A stretch of DNA of 43,032 nucleotides from Candidatus Sungbacteria bacterium RIFCSPLOWO2_01_FULL_47_32 (lineage in GTDB: Bacteria; Patescibacteriota; Minisyncoccia; Sungbacterales; GWA2-42-14). The notes under the pieces were generated by a model, which worked only from the letters and a program-made list of their open reading frames with translations, had not been told where the DNA came from and made no database searches. Where the stretch lies: NCBI GenBank assembly GCA_001820685.1, contig MHQP01000001.1, positions 1 through 43,032 on the forward strand. The letters are read 5' to 3'. Position numbers and translations under genes: made by a program. Positions 34,260 through 41,378 of the stretch are shown piece after piece; within the stretch, counting starts at the first letter, position 1, and the number at the start of each line of letters is the position of its first letter.

Positions 34260-36008
34260 ATGCATTCAAACCTGCCGCTCGAAGCGTTCGAGCCATTATT
34301 TGAGCCCGATCAATATTCCGATACCGACACATGGCACCTTGCGCCATTTTTTACCAATCTTGATTCCTCTGTTTTTGTGCCTCTTATCTTTTCGCCGGAA
34401 CTTATTGGAGCGCTCTGCTCGCGGGCGAGCCGTGCCACACGCGACCTCCGGCATATTTATCTGAATGAATTCATCTATCCCTTTGTCAGCCCGACGCGAA
34501 CGGAAAAAGACAGCGAAGAATCATGGAAAGAAAAGGTCGCCTATGGGAAAGAGCTCAAGTGGTTCATTGATTTCATTCGCGAACATCCTCTGACCGAAGT
34601 ATTTTCAAACCCCAGAGCGCGGTCGTTTTATGTAACGTGGCTTGCGCAATATGGAGACGACTCAATCGCGCAGATGGCGGGGATGCACTTAGGGTTTGCG
34701 TCCATTTCGCAGGTTGCGATAAAGCATCCGGAAGATCAGCGCATCGGCCTTGCACCGATAGAAAAATCCAGCCGCTATGTGAACTTCGGCCAAAAAGTTA
34801 AGGGGCACTATGTGTACTACACCGACCCGACCCTTGAGTCGCTTGGCCTTAAAGAAGAATACGAGCGGGCAATGGACGGCCTTTTTTCGCGCTACAACGA
34901 ACTCATTCCGAAACTTTCAGCGTGGCTTGCCAAAAAATTCTCCGAAGAAAAACCTGGTGTTGTTGAAAAAAAAGCGTTTGATACTCTCCGCGGGCTCTTG
35001 CCGATGTCGACACTTTCGCAAGTTGCGTTCTTTGGGAACGGACAGGCGTTTGAATATATGATAACGCGTTCTCTCGGACATTCGCTTGGCGAGATTCGAT
35101 GGATGGCAACTCGCTCAAAAGAAGAGCTTGCGAAGCTTGCACCTTCGTTTTTCAGGCGTCTTGACGAAACGGACGCGGAAAAGAAAAAGCTTCTTTCGGA
35201 ATATCAGGAGTATCTCGCGGGGCGCGGAAGGAGGGCGAGTCCGTTCGTTGAAGAATTTTTCGGTGCGAAGAAAGGTGTTGTTGGTGGGGAAATGAAGTTT
35301 GGTCCGACAAAAGCCGAAGTCCGCCTAATTGAACACGACCCGGAAGGGGAGAACAAAGTTATTACGGGAATGCTCTATTCGGCGCCGAACATGAGAGTGG
35401 CTTGGAGTGAAATTTTTGAACGCGTGAAGCGCATGAGTGGTGCTGAAAAAGAGAAGATTGTCGCCGCATACATGGAAGGGCGCTCAAAGCGTTTCCATAA
35501 GGCTGGGAGGGCGTTTGAAAATGCATATGTTCGCTTTGAAGTTGTTATGAATAACGGCGCCTGGCGCGACCTTCAGCGGCATCGGATGCTGACACAACAG
35601 CGCCAACTTTTTACGTGTGTTCACGGATTTGATATCCCGCCGGAGGTTACTGAAGCTGGGCTTGAAGCAGAGTTTAAAGAGCCAATCATGGGGGCTGAAG
35701 AAGTATTTGCAAAAATTGCCTCGCGCGACCTTGAGCTTGCGCAATATGCCGTCACAATGGCTCACCGAATTCAATTCATGCAGTGGGAGAATACCCGCCA
35801 GTGTTTTTGGGAGCTTGAACTTCGTTCGATTCCAGAAGGACATCCAGATTACCGCGTGGTTGAGCAGGAAAAGTTCAGACAGCTTGAAAAAGTATATCCG
35901 CTTATTTCGAAATACATGCTCGTTAATATGGGTGAATACGATTTTGCCCGCAGAGGACAGGAAGAAAAAATACAGAAAAAAGCGGAAGAGCTTTTGAAAA
36001 ATCTTTAG
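34260..36008 (+). CDS. Tandem ThyX-like FAD-dependent thymidylate synthase
   Basis: 582 aa from the in-frame ATG at 34260 (MHSNLPLEAF); a longer reading from TTG 34197 would run through the repeat element. Two ThyX-like halves: the first has SSRYVNFGQ and AFEYMITRSLGHSLGEIRW; the second has the ThyX motif as RDLQRHRMLTQQRQ, plus QFMQWENTRQCFWELELRS. ThyX makes dTMP from dUMP with FAD and folate. Standard ThyX is about 220 aa; double-length forms of this kind occur in many bacteria. The Ser of the RHRxxS motif is Thr here, so catalysis is probable but unproven. Followed by a strong terminator. Confidence 0.85.
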   Translation: MHSNLPLEAFEPLFEPDQYSDTDTWHLAPFFTNLDSSVFVPLIFSPELIGALCSRASRATRDLRHIYLNEFIYPFVSPTRTEKDSEESWKEKVAYGKELKWFIDFIREHPLTEVFSNPRARSFYVTWLAQYGDDSIAQMAGMHLGFASISQVAIKHPEDQRIGLAPIEKSSRYVNFGQKVKGHYVYYTDPTLESLGLKEEYERAMDGLFSRYNELIPKLSAWLAKKFSEEKPGVVEKKAFDTLRGLLPMSTLSQVAFFGNGQAFEYMITRSLGHSLGEIRWMATRSKEELAKLAPSFFRRLDETDAEKKKLLSEYQEYLAGRGRRASPFVEEFFGAKKGVVGGEMKFGPTKAEVRLIEHDPEGENKVITGMLYSAPNMRVAWSEIFERVKRMSGAEKEKIVAAYMEGRSKRFHKAGRAFENAYVRFEVVMNNGAWRDLQRHRMLTQQRQLFTCVHGFDIPPEVTEAGLEAEFKEPIMGAEEVFAKIASRDLELAQYAVTMAHRIQFMQWENTRQCFWELELRSIPEGHPDYRVVEQEKFRQLEKVYPLISKYMLVNMGEYDFARRGQEEKIQKKAEELLKNL

Positions 36009-36018
36009 AAATAATTGC

Positions 36019-36045
36019 AGCCCCGCGTTTCGCGGGGCTTTTTGT
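36019..36045 (+). terminator. Strong terminator of the ThyX-like gene
   Basis: 9-bp stem AGCCCCGCG/CGCGGGGCT (36019-36027, 36031-36039), T-run, leading directly into the next promoter. Confidence 0.92.
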
Positions 36046-36050
36046 TTTTG

Positions 36051-36095
36051 TTGACAAACCAATGTTTCATGTGCTACTTCTGGCCTAGTTCTTAC
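36051..36095 (+). promoter_or_regulatory. Promoter and AGTTCTTAC start motif of the 106-aa gene
   Basis: TTGACA (36051-36056), 18 nt, TACTTC (36075-36080), 6-nt gap, AGTTCTTAC (36087-36095). Confidence 0.65.
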
Positions 36096-36114
36096 TGGAG
36101 TGAGGATTGTAACC

Positions 36115-36435
36115 ATGCGGAAGTGGACACATGACGAACTCCATTTGCTGATGGAGAAGGATTCTGCGCTAAAACTAAAGTCAGACCGTGTTCACGCAAT
36201 TCCTCAGATAAGTGTGGACGAGCGCAAACAGGGGAAAATCAAAATGATGGAACTTTACACAGAAGCGGTTGGTTGTAAGCGTGTCGATGAGGCAAAAGAA
36301 TTCGTCGAAAAGGTCTTTGCTTGCATGAAGCGGGGAGCAGGTCTGGAGCACATACACGACGAATACGCAACAAAAAAGTTGTGTCATTCTCCGCTTGGAA
36401 ATGATTATGTATGTTTTTGCGAACCGGCGGTTTAA
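36115..36435 (+). CDS. Unknown 106-aa protein
   Basis: 106 aa from the ATG at 36115 (GAGG 10 nt upstream); an in-frame GTG at 36100 lacks an SD. Helical and charged, with a Cys-bearing C-terminus (KKLCHSP, YVCFCEP). The Cys and His residues near the end (HIHDE, LCH, CFC) could bind a metal, but this is inference. No family recognised. Monocistronic with own promoter and terminator. Confidence 0.65.
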   Translation: MRKWTHDELHLLMEKDSALKLKSDRVHAIPQISVDERKQGKIKMMELYTEAVGCKRVDEAKEFVEKVFACMKRGAGLEHIHDEYATKKLCHSPLGNDYVCFCEPAV

Positions 36436-36457
36436 CACTATGCCTCCTTTTATTATC

Positions 36458-36485
36458 AAATCCTGCGATATGCAGGATTTTTCTT
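36458..36485 (+). terminator. Intrinsic terminator
   Basis: AAATCCTGC/GCAGGATTT (36458-36466, 36472-36480), T-run. Confidence 0.85.
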
Positions 36486-36560
36486 TTGGAGTAACATTGA
36501 CAAATAAGCAAAAAATATAATCTATACAATAGTTCATTGGTAATTTTCTAGGAGCTGCTC

Positions 36561-36863
36561 ATGAAAGAAGGCTTTGTTAGTTTTGTTGCAAGAAAGAAGT
36601 CCGGTCAGCCAAGCTTTGATGAATATCAGACCATGGACCATGCTGTTCGCATTCAGGCTCGTCAGGAGTTTGTTAAAGAGTTTGCAGATGAAGTTGGAAA
36701 GCTTGTGCCTGAGGCCAATATCGATTTTCTAAATTGGCTTTCTGGTGCGGTATATTTTTCTCTTCCAGAAAACCAAGCCGAAGAGAACGCTTCAAAAATT
36801 GCAGAATATATCAAATGTGAAGTTCGTAAAGAGAGCCCCGCCCCCGTTAAGGTAATCGAATAA
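36561..36863 (+). CDS. Unknown 100-aa protein
   Basis: 100 aa, SD AGGAG 8 nt before ATG. N-terminal strand-helix (MKEGFVSFVARKKSG), a long amphipathic helix (QARQEFVKEFADEVGKLV), and an acidic-basic C-terminus (YIKCEVRKESPAPVKVIE). TTGACA at 36497-36502 with an AT-rich region gives a promoter whose exact -10 is ambiguous; AGTTCATT at 36531 resembles the start motif. No family recognised. Confidence 0.65.
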   Translation: MKEGFVSFVARKKSGQPSFDEYQTMDHAVRIQARQEFVKEFADEVGKLVPEANIDFLNWLSGAVYFSLPENQAEENASKIAEYIKCEVRKESPAPVKVIE

Positions 36864-36975
36864 AAAACAAGACTCTTATCTCAAGGGCTTTTTATGATGT
36901 TAATCCAAAAGATTGACTTTGCGTTCGATCTGTGCCACCTATTAAAATAGCTCATTACGATTTTGGAGGTATATA

Positions 36976-37692
36976 ATGAAAAACCCAGCGTCGTGTTTTG
37001 ACCTTGCGTATCTTTCTGCAAACGGCGAGAAGAAAAATATCGCCGAACTCGCGGCGGTCGCTCGAAACATCGGTTCGCGTTCCGCGATAGTGCATTGTGC
37101 GGATATCAAATTGCTTCGCGAGGCGCTTGATTTTGAGCGCGATAAGAATCCGCATTCCGTTATGGCGGAAATTGTAATTGACTTTCCGGACGGTGCCGGG
37201 GGAGATGAAACAAAACTTTTCCAGGCGCGGAGTGCCGCACTCTTTAAAGCCGACGGAGCGGATATTGTCATCAATCTCCGATGGGTGAAGGATAAGAACT
37301 CTTCGATGCTCCTGCGGGAGTTTCGTGCCGTAGCGCAATATTTTAAAGAATCAAAAGCTATTATTCAGCTTCCGTATCTCTGGCAGTTTCAGAGGGATGA
37401 CATCGGCTGGCTCCTTGAGCTTCTCGTTGAAGGAGGCGTGAAGTACGTAAAAGATTGGACGACGCGTTCCGATAACTTTACGGAAAAAGTGCCGGTTGAT
37501 GACGATACGCGTATTGCGTATCTCGAATATATTTCAGAATACATTGCGAAACATTCGCTTCCTCTAAAAAAAAAGATCGCCGGAAAAGTTACTCCCGAAA
37601 ATGCGCGGCGGTTTCTCGACGCAGGAGCGGATGTTCTTGGTATTGGGTACGGCAAAGCGTTTGCCGTGCAAAAGGCGCTCATGGGCTCATAA
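36976..37692 (+). CDS. DeoC-like aldolase
   Basis: 238 aa, SD GGAGG 6 nt before ATG. Deoxyribose-phosphate aldolase pattern: EIVIDFPDGAGGDETK (DeoC has a V/I-DFPxGA segment), GADIVINLRWVKDK, a late VKYVKDWTTRSDNF holding the Lys that would form the Schiff base, and KKIAGKVTPENARRFLDAGADVLGIGYG holding the second Lys of KxxGG. The substrate loop differs from canonical DeoC, so a related aldolase is possible. DeoC cleaves deoxyribose-5-phosphate in nucleoside salvage, fitting its neighbours. Confidence 0.75.
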   Translation: MKNPASCFDLAYLSANGEKKNIAELAAVARNIGSRSAIVHCADIKLLREALDFERDKNPHSVMAEIVIDFPDGAGGDETKLFQARSAALFKADGADIVINLRWVKDKNSSMLLREFRAVAQYFKESKAIIQLPYLWQFQRDDIGWLLELLVEGGVKYVKDWTTRSDNFTEKVPVDDDTRIAYLEYISEYIAKHSLPLKKKIAGKVTPENARRFLDAGADVLGIGYGKAFAVQKALMGS

Positions 37693-37698
37693 GTCGTG

Positions 37699-37722
37699 CG
37701 GCTGTTTTCCAGCCGTTTTTTG
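37699..37722 (+). terminator. Terminator of the DeoC-like gene
   Basis: CGGCTG/CAGCCG (37699-37704, 37710-37715), T-run. Confidence 0.85.
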
Positions 37723-37725
37723 TTT

Positions 37726-37753
37726 TTGAAAAAACCATTCGGCATGTTACAGT
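37726..37753 (+). promoter_or_regulatory. Promoter of the first NDT-like gene
   Basis: TTGAAA (37726-37731), 16 nt, TACAGT (37748-37753), giving a leader of about 85 nt. Confidence 0.5.
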
Positions 37754-37808
37754 AAATATATACGGTAAAAATAAGACCAAGCGAAACCTTGCGGCATGTC
37801 CCCGCGAC

Positions 37809-37830
37809 ACGCCCAAGAGAGGGCGTTTTT
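37809..37830 (+). promoter_or_regulatory. Terminator-like hairpin in the leader of the NDT-like gene
   Basis: ACGCCC/GGGCGT (37809-37814, 37821-37826) with T5, ending 14 nt before the start codon. It follows a GCGG/CCGC hairpin and may act as an attenuator. Confidence 0.5.
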
Positions 37831-37843
37831 GGCTCAAATAATT

Positions 37844-38269
37844 ATGAAATCAGTTGTTATCTGCGGCTCCCAGCGCTATAAAGATGAAATAAAAGCATTC
37901 GCGCAAAAACTTAGGAGTCTCGGCATCCCTGTAGTGTTCGAACCAAATTTTGAACGCCAGCGCACTAAAATGCTTGCCAAAGAAGAAAAGGACCGATTGA
38001 AATCAAAATCATATCGTGTCCGCGTTCCAGCGATGGTGCATGAACACTTTGATCGTATTCGCAAAGCAGATGTTGCCTATTTTTACAACAGGAACGGATA
38101 TCTCGGCGTAAACTCAACGCTCGAGCTCGGATTTGCGCACGGAAAAAACATGGTCATCTACGCGCTTGAACCGGAAAGAGAGGTCGCGGAGGGAGGAGAG
38201 ATATGCCGCGATATTTTGTTTACCGAAATTATTGTGACGCCCGAAGAGCTGGTGAAACGCCTTATTTGA
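37844..38269 (+). CDS. Nucleoside 2-deoxyribosyltransferase-like protein A
   Basis: 141 aa. The ATG at 37844 gives MKSVVICGSQRYKDE, the start also found in the paralogue at 39833. Rossmann-like NDT fold: opening strand plus SQR, FEPNFERQ, KADVAYFYNRNGYLG, and the late NSTLELGFAHGK motif, whose Glu matches the nucleophile of nucleoside 2-deoxyribosyltransferases. These enzymes swap or hydrolyse the base of deoxynucleosides, and relatives include effector domains of conflict systems. Exact activity unknown. Confidence 0.7.
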   Translation: MKSVVICGSQRYKDEIKAFAQKLRSLGIPVVFEPNFERQRTKMLAKEEKDRLKSKSYRVRVPAMVHEHFDRIRKADVAYFYNRNGYLGVNSTLELGFAHGKNMVIYALEPEREVAEGGEICRDILFTEIIVTPEELVKRLI

Positions 38270-38329
38270 TTTTTCTTTTTTTGCGCGTAATCTTAAAACA
38301 GACCTTTAATTTTTATGGGAGAATCGCCC

Positions 38330-38851
38330 ATGAATATAGCGGTTGGAACAAAAAGCGAGTTAAAACTTCGGGCCGTTGCAAATGCTTTCGCACGGGCCGG
38401 TTTGATCGTTAACGTGAGAGGGTACAAAGTTGAGTCGGATGTTCCAAAACAGCCCTTCTCGACGGAAGATATCATGCTTGGCGCAAAGAACCGCGCGGAA
38501 AGAGCTCTTGTCGAGGACGGGAGCGCACACTATGGGGTTGGCGTTGAATCAGGCATCATCCGCGAAGGGGGCGCCTATTTTGAGATTGCAGGATGCATTC
38601 TTGTCGATACGTCATTCGCTGTCGTCGGGAAAAGTTTTTCTGCCGCAGTTGAAACGCCTTCAAAAGTGGTTGAGCGCATCAAGGAAGAAGACTCAGAGGC
38701 GGGAGTCGTTGTCGGAGAGCTTACCGGGAATAAAGAAAAGGATCCGCCGTCATATTATACGGGCGGGAAAATGAAGCGCGAGGAGCTTTTGGAAGATGCC
38801 ATTTTTATTGCGCTTACGCGTTCCCTTTTAAACCCGGAGGCATATAGGTAA
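38330..38851 (+). CDS. YjjX/DUF84-type inosine/xanthosine triphosphatase
   Basis: 173 aa. The start at 38330 (MNIAVGTKSELKLRAV) is supported by GGGAG 8 nt upstream; an ATG 15 nt earlier lacks an SD. The order MNIAVGTKSELK, VPKQPFSTEDIMLGAKNRAERAL, YGVGVESGI and SYYTGGKMKREE matches the DUF84 NTPases, which hydrolyse non-canonical ITP/XTP and keep them out of nucleic acids. Sits among NDT-like genes in the nucleotide region. Confidence 0.85.
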   Translation: MNIAVGTKSELKLRAVANAFARAGLIVNVRGYKVESDVPKQPFSTEDIMLGAKNRAERALVEDGSAHYGVGVESGIIREGGAYFEIAGCILVDTSFAVVGKSFSAAVETPSKVVERIKEEDSEAGVVVGELTGNKEKDPPSYYTGGKMKREELLEDAIFIALTRSLLNPEAYR

Positions 38852-38863
38852 GAAAGAAGCCAC

Positions 38864-38895
38864 AAAACAAGGCGTCCTACGGTCCTTGTTTTTAT
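38864..38895 (+). terminator. Intrinsic terminator
   Basis: 9-bp arms AAAACAAGG/CCTTGTTTT (38864-38872, 38884-38892) with T's. Confidence 0.85.
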
Positions 38896-38905
38896 TATTA
38901 TGGCC

Positions 38906-38949
38906 TTGATTTTTTATTCGGGCGTGGTACCTCTTAAGCAAGTTCTTTT
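38906..38949 (+). promoter_or_regulatory. Promoter and AAGTTCTTTT start motif of NDT-like gene B
   Basis: TTGATT (38906-38911), 16 nt, TACCTC (38928-38933), 6-nt gap, AAGTTCTTTT (38940-38949). Confidence 0.6.
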
Positions 38950-38975
38950 CATGAAATATGCCGCGTGAGGCATCC

Positions 38976-39728
38976 ATGCTTCCGAGAAAGCTTGCGAAAT
39001 ATATTGATCACAAACGAAGACGTTCGATAAAGGCTCTCTTAAGGAAATACAAAAAGAACCCAAGGAATATCCTTGTTATCGTCATCTATACCATCGGTTC
39101 CATTCAGAACAAGTACCAGGAGCGTCCCGGAGAAAAAAAATCGAATGGCGACTACGGCCGGCGATGGAGGCGTACATTCGACCGCATGATAGAGGCAACG
39201 GCTGAAGACCTTATCAAGTCAAATCTCCTTTTGGTGCATATCGACCCCACACGGCTTGACTCCATTGTGGCCCGGCGCTCCATGCGCGAGCTTCAGCCGA
39301 AGTTGAGAAGGCTTCAGGAGCAGTTAAAGCTCCGGGAGCTTTACAAAGTGTTTGACCCAATCCGCCAAAAAGAGCTTGAGGTCATGTCGCTTCAAACTCA
39401 TAACACAATGGTTGTTTCGGTCGTCCATCTAGCCGAGACAAGCGTTTCGGGCGGATCCGCCCAGGAGCTTTTGTGGGCAGACATGGCGGGAATTCCGGTG
39501 TATCTGTATTGTTCGGAAGATATTCTGAAAAAATACCGTTCGCGTCACGTTATCATGAGCGTTATTTCCATCGGAAATACGGTTGTCCGCGGGCGCAATA
39601 TCTTCCATACCGCAGAAGATGTCCTGAACAAAATTAGGAAGGATATCCCGCGTCTCAGAAAAAAGCGTCCCACGCCTCCCCTCGGAAAACTTTTTATGAA
39701 ACTAGTTTCCGACAAGAACAAGAAGTAG
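38976..39728 (+). CDS. Nucleoside 2-deoxyribosyltransferase-like protein B (long form)
   Basis: 250 aa from ATG 38976 (GAGG 6 nt upstream; an ATG 18 nt earlier lacks one). Basic N-terminal extension (residues 1-40), then IVIVIYTIGSIQNKYQE..., and a long helical insert (RRLQEQLKLRELYKVF). The SGGSAQELLWADMAGIPVYLYC segment matches the NDT signature with its candidate nucleophile Glu. Much larger than its neighbours, so the basic extension may bind nucleic acid or another protein. Family assignment moderate. Confidence 0.65.
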   Translation: MLPRKLAKYIDHKRRRSIKALLRKYKKNPRNILVIVIYTIGSIQNKYQERPGEKKSNGDYGRRWRRTFDRMIEATAEDLIKSNLLLVHIDPTRLDSIVARRSMRELQPKLRRLQEQLKLRELYKVFDPIRQKELEVMSLQTHNTMVVSVVHLAETSVSGGSAQELLWADMAGIPVYLYCSEDILKKYRSRHVIMSVISIGNTVVRGRNIFHTAEDVLNKIRKDIPRLRKKRPTPPLGKLFMKLVSDKNKK

Positions 39729-39730
39729 CC

Positions 39731-39803
39731 TTTCGGGTTATTCCCGAACGCCTGCCATATGCAGGTCCTACCCTCCGAAGCGTTATGCGAAGGAGGGTTT
39801 TTT
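39731..39803 (+). terminator. Three consecutive hairpins ending in a terminator
   Basis: TTCGGG/CCCGAA (39732-39748), CCTGC/GCAGG (39751-39765) and CCCTCC/GGAGGG (39771-39797) with T6. The last is the terminator; the first two may stabilise the 3' end. Confidence 0.8.
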
Positions 39804-39820
39804 GTTTTTGTCCGCCGTGG

Positions 39821-39832
39821 TATGATAATTAT
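39821..39832 (+). promoter_or_regulatory. -10 box implying a leaderless mRNA
   Basis: TATGAT (39821-39826) ends 6 nt before the ATG at 39833; the -35 is weak. Confidence 0.4.
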
Positions 39833-40291
39833 ATGAAGTCAGTTGTTTTTTGTTCAAGCCAGCGCTTTAAGAAGGATCTCGAAGAGTTCATTTCTTCTTT
39901 GCGGCATGCGGCTGAATCTCACAATGCCCATCTTGTGATATTTGACCCGGAATTTGAAGAACAGCCGGAGGCTTTCCTTCGGAGCCACGAAAAGGACCGC
40001 ATGGCGGATACCGCGTATCGCGCAACCATCGCCGGAAAAGTATATGACCATTTATTCCGAAAAGTGCGCGTTGCCGACGTGTGTTTTATTTTTAATAAGG
40101 ATGGATACTTGGGGGCAAACACGAATGGAGAACTTTTCGCGGCGGCGGCATTGGGGAAAACCATTTATGCTTTCGACGAGCGCACGCTCATGGGACACTA
40201 CCCGAAAGAACTCTACGAAGAGCCGTCCTCCCGTAAACTTATCCATGAAATAGTTAAAACCCCTGAACAGCTTTTTAAACGGCTTGTCTAG
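39833..40291 (+). CDS. Nucleoside 2-deoxyribosyltransferase-like protein C
   Basis: 152 aa, a paralogue of the gene at 37844: both start MKSVVxCxSQR, share a FxPxFEEQ/FEPNFERQ strand, a VADVCFIFNKDGYLGANTNGE stretch and the catalytic-site pattern with Glu (NTNGELFAAAALGK). The pair differs enough to suggest different substrates. Separate start and terminator from its neighbours. Its stop lies 4 nt before repeat element 2. Confidence 0.7.
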   Translation: MKSVVFCSSQRFKKDLEEFISSLRHAAESHNAHLVIFDPEFEEQPEAFLRSHEKDRMADTAYRATIAGKVYDHLFRKVRVADVCFIFNKDGYLGANTNGELFAAAALGKTIYAFDERTLMGHYPKELYEEPSSRKLIHEIVKTPEQLFKRLV

Positions 40292-40295
40292 ATTG

Positions 40296-40409
40296 ACCCC
40301 GTTAGAGGCTTAAGATTTTTTTTGTTTATTCAAACTATTGTGAGCCGAAGGCGACTTCGTCTTATTATATCTTGCATACGAAAGACTTGGGCAAACCTCT
40401 AACGAGGTT
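40296..40409. repeat. CCCCGTTAGA element 2 (about 114 nt, inverted copy)
   Basis: Ends ACCCCGTTAGAGGCTT (40296-40311) and AACCTCTAACGAGGTT (40394-40409), which pair at 13 of 16 positions. The interior, GAGCCGAAGGCGACTTCGTC, is the reverse complement of a GACGAAGTCGCCTTCGGC sequence that resembles the core of element 1. Its right end merges into TTGACA of the next promoter. Confidence 0.7.
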
Positions 40410-40452
40410 GACAAAAATTTTGATTTAAATACACTAGAAGAGAAGTTCTTTT
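40408..40452 (+). promoter_or_regulatory. Promoter and AAGTTCTTTT motif of membrane gene 1
   Basis: TTGACA (40408-40413), 16 nt, TACACT (40430-40435), 7-nt gap, AAGTTCTTTT (40443-40452). Confidence 0.75.
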
Positions 40453-40467
40453 AAAACGGAGCATGAC

Positions 40468-40707
40468 ATGCTTCCCCTCGGGTTCCTCGGCCTAGTGCTA
40501 ATTTTTGTCGGCGGTGCAATTTTCTGGTTTAAAAATAAAGTTGTCGGTTCTGTGCTTCTTAGCATCGGCTCGCTTTTTTCCGGTATAGATGGCCTTGCTT
40601 CCGACCACGAATACCTCGGCGTCTTCATGCTTTTTCTCGCGCTCTGGTGGGCAATCAGTGCATACGTGGAATACAAAAAATCAAAAGACAATAGCGACTC
40701 TGTATAA
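40468..40707 (+). CDS. Tiny membrane protein 1 of a four-gene array
   Basis: 79 aa with GGAG 6 nt before ATG. Hydrophobic stretches at about 3-20, 25-45 and 48-66, so three helices; the tail is charged (YKKSKDNSDSV). Shares with the next gene a pattern G-x-x-L-hydrophobic near the start, a central GS-LxS-G-D-ASxxxxLG motif, and W-A-xx-AY-x-E at the end, so they are paralogues. Function unknown; small paralogous membrane proteins of this kind may act in envelope stress or toxin-antitoxin-like roles, which is inference. Confidence 0.7.
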   Translation: MLPLGFLGLVLIFVGGAIFWFKNKVVGSVLLSIGSLFSGIDGLASDHEYLGVFMLFLALWWAISAYVEYKKSKDNSDSV

Positions 40708-40719
40708 GAGTCGTTTTTT
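40695..40719 (+). terminator. Terminator overlapping the stop codon of gene 1
   Basis: CGACTC/GAGTCG (40695-40700, 40708-40713) with a 7-nt loop containing the TAA, then T6. Confidence 0.85.
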
Positions 40720-40750
40720 CTAAAGTTCCGCAAGAAGTTTCCTGCGCTCA

Positions 40751-40795
40751 TTGACAAAATTTTACATACTGATAGTCTGGAAAAGAAGTTCTTTT
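40751..40795 (+). promoter_or_regulatory. Promoter and AAGTTCTTTT motif of membrane gene 2
   Basis: TTGACA (40751-40756), 16 nt, TAGTCT (40773-40778), 7-nt gap, AAGTTCTTTT (40786-40795). Confidence 0.75.
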
Positions 40796-40811
40796 TTAGG
40801 AGGAACATAGC

Positions 40812-41015
40812 ATGCTAAGCCTGCTTGGGTTTGTACTGATTGTTGTCGGTGTTATTCTCATGCTCCTCACGTCTCGGCTTGTTGGTTATGCGGTGCTTTG
40901 TGTCGGGTCTCTTCTTTCTGCTTTTGGCGACTTTGCATCGGAAAACACCTTTCTTGGAATCATCATGCTTGGTTTTGCGTGCTATTGGGCGGTACTAGCC
41001 TATAAAGAGCTCTAA
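40812..41015 (+). CDS. Tiny membrane protein 2 of the array
   Basis: 67 aa, SD AGGAGG 8 nt before ATG. Three hydrophobic helices as in gene 1, and the same sequence skeleton: LGFVLIVVGVIL at the start, CVGSLLSAFGDFASENTFLG in the middle, FACYWAVLAYKE at the end. It lacks the charged tail of gene 1. Paralogue of gene 1; own promoter and terminator. Confidence 0.7.
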   Translation: MLSLLGFVLIVVGVILMLLTSRLVGYAVLCVGSLLSAFGDFASENTFLGIIMLGFACYWAVLAYKEL

Positions 41016-41047
41016 GAAAATCTATAACGTTTCAAGAAACAAAGACG

Positions 41048-41068
41048 GCTCCGCAGAGGAGCTTTTTT
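41048..41068 (+). terminator. Terminator of gene 2, abutting the gene 3 promoter
   Basis: GCTCC/GGAGC stem (41048-41062), T6, and the next -35 box begins 2 nt later. Confidence 0.85.
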
Positions 41069-41069
41069 G

Positions 41070-41098
41070 TTGACATTTTTTGTTTTTTTTGATACATT
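41070..41098 (+). promoter_or_regulatory. Promoter of membrane gene 3 (no start motif)
   Basis: TTGACA (41070-41075), 17 nt, TACATT (41093-41098). No AAGTTCTTTT motif follows. Confidence 0.75.
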
Positions 41099-41134
41099 TA
41101 CAAAGGCTCCCTCGAAACCAACAGGAGAAAAGCC

Positions 41135-41350
41135 GTGATTTGGATTCTCTACTGGGTTGTCTTTTTAATTATCTATATCTACTCACCGTGTATCGGTTTG
41201 GCTATGAACGCGGCCTTAAGCCTTATTTTTGCGGTGAGGGTCTTCATGGCCGGTCAGCCGCTCAGCGGACTTTTCTTCCTTGCTGTTGCGGTGTTCTCCG
41301 CATACTTAAGCTATCGTGAGTACAAAAAGCGCAACCAACCAAAGTCATAA
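41135..41350 (+). CDS. Tiny membrane protein 3 of the array
   Basis: 71 aa from GTG, SD AGGAG 8 nt upstream. Two to three hydrophobic helices and an end FSAYLSYREYKKRNQ like the AY-x-EYKK of gene 1, though the middle is less similar. Own promoter and terminator. Probably a divergent member of the same family. Confidence 0.65.
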   Translation: MIWILYWVVFLIIYIYSPCIGLAMNAALSLIFAVRVFMAGQPLSGLFFLAVAVFSAYLSYREYKKRNQPKS

Positions 41351-41356
41351 AAAAAC

Positions 41357-41378
41357 GCACTCCGAAAGGGGTGTTTTT
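41357..41378 (+). terminator. Terminator of gene 3 fused to the gene 4 promoter
   Basis: Stem around a GAAA tetraloop (41357-41374); its T-run contains the TTGACA of the next promoter (41378-41383). Confidence 0.8.
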
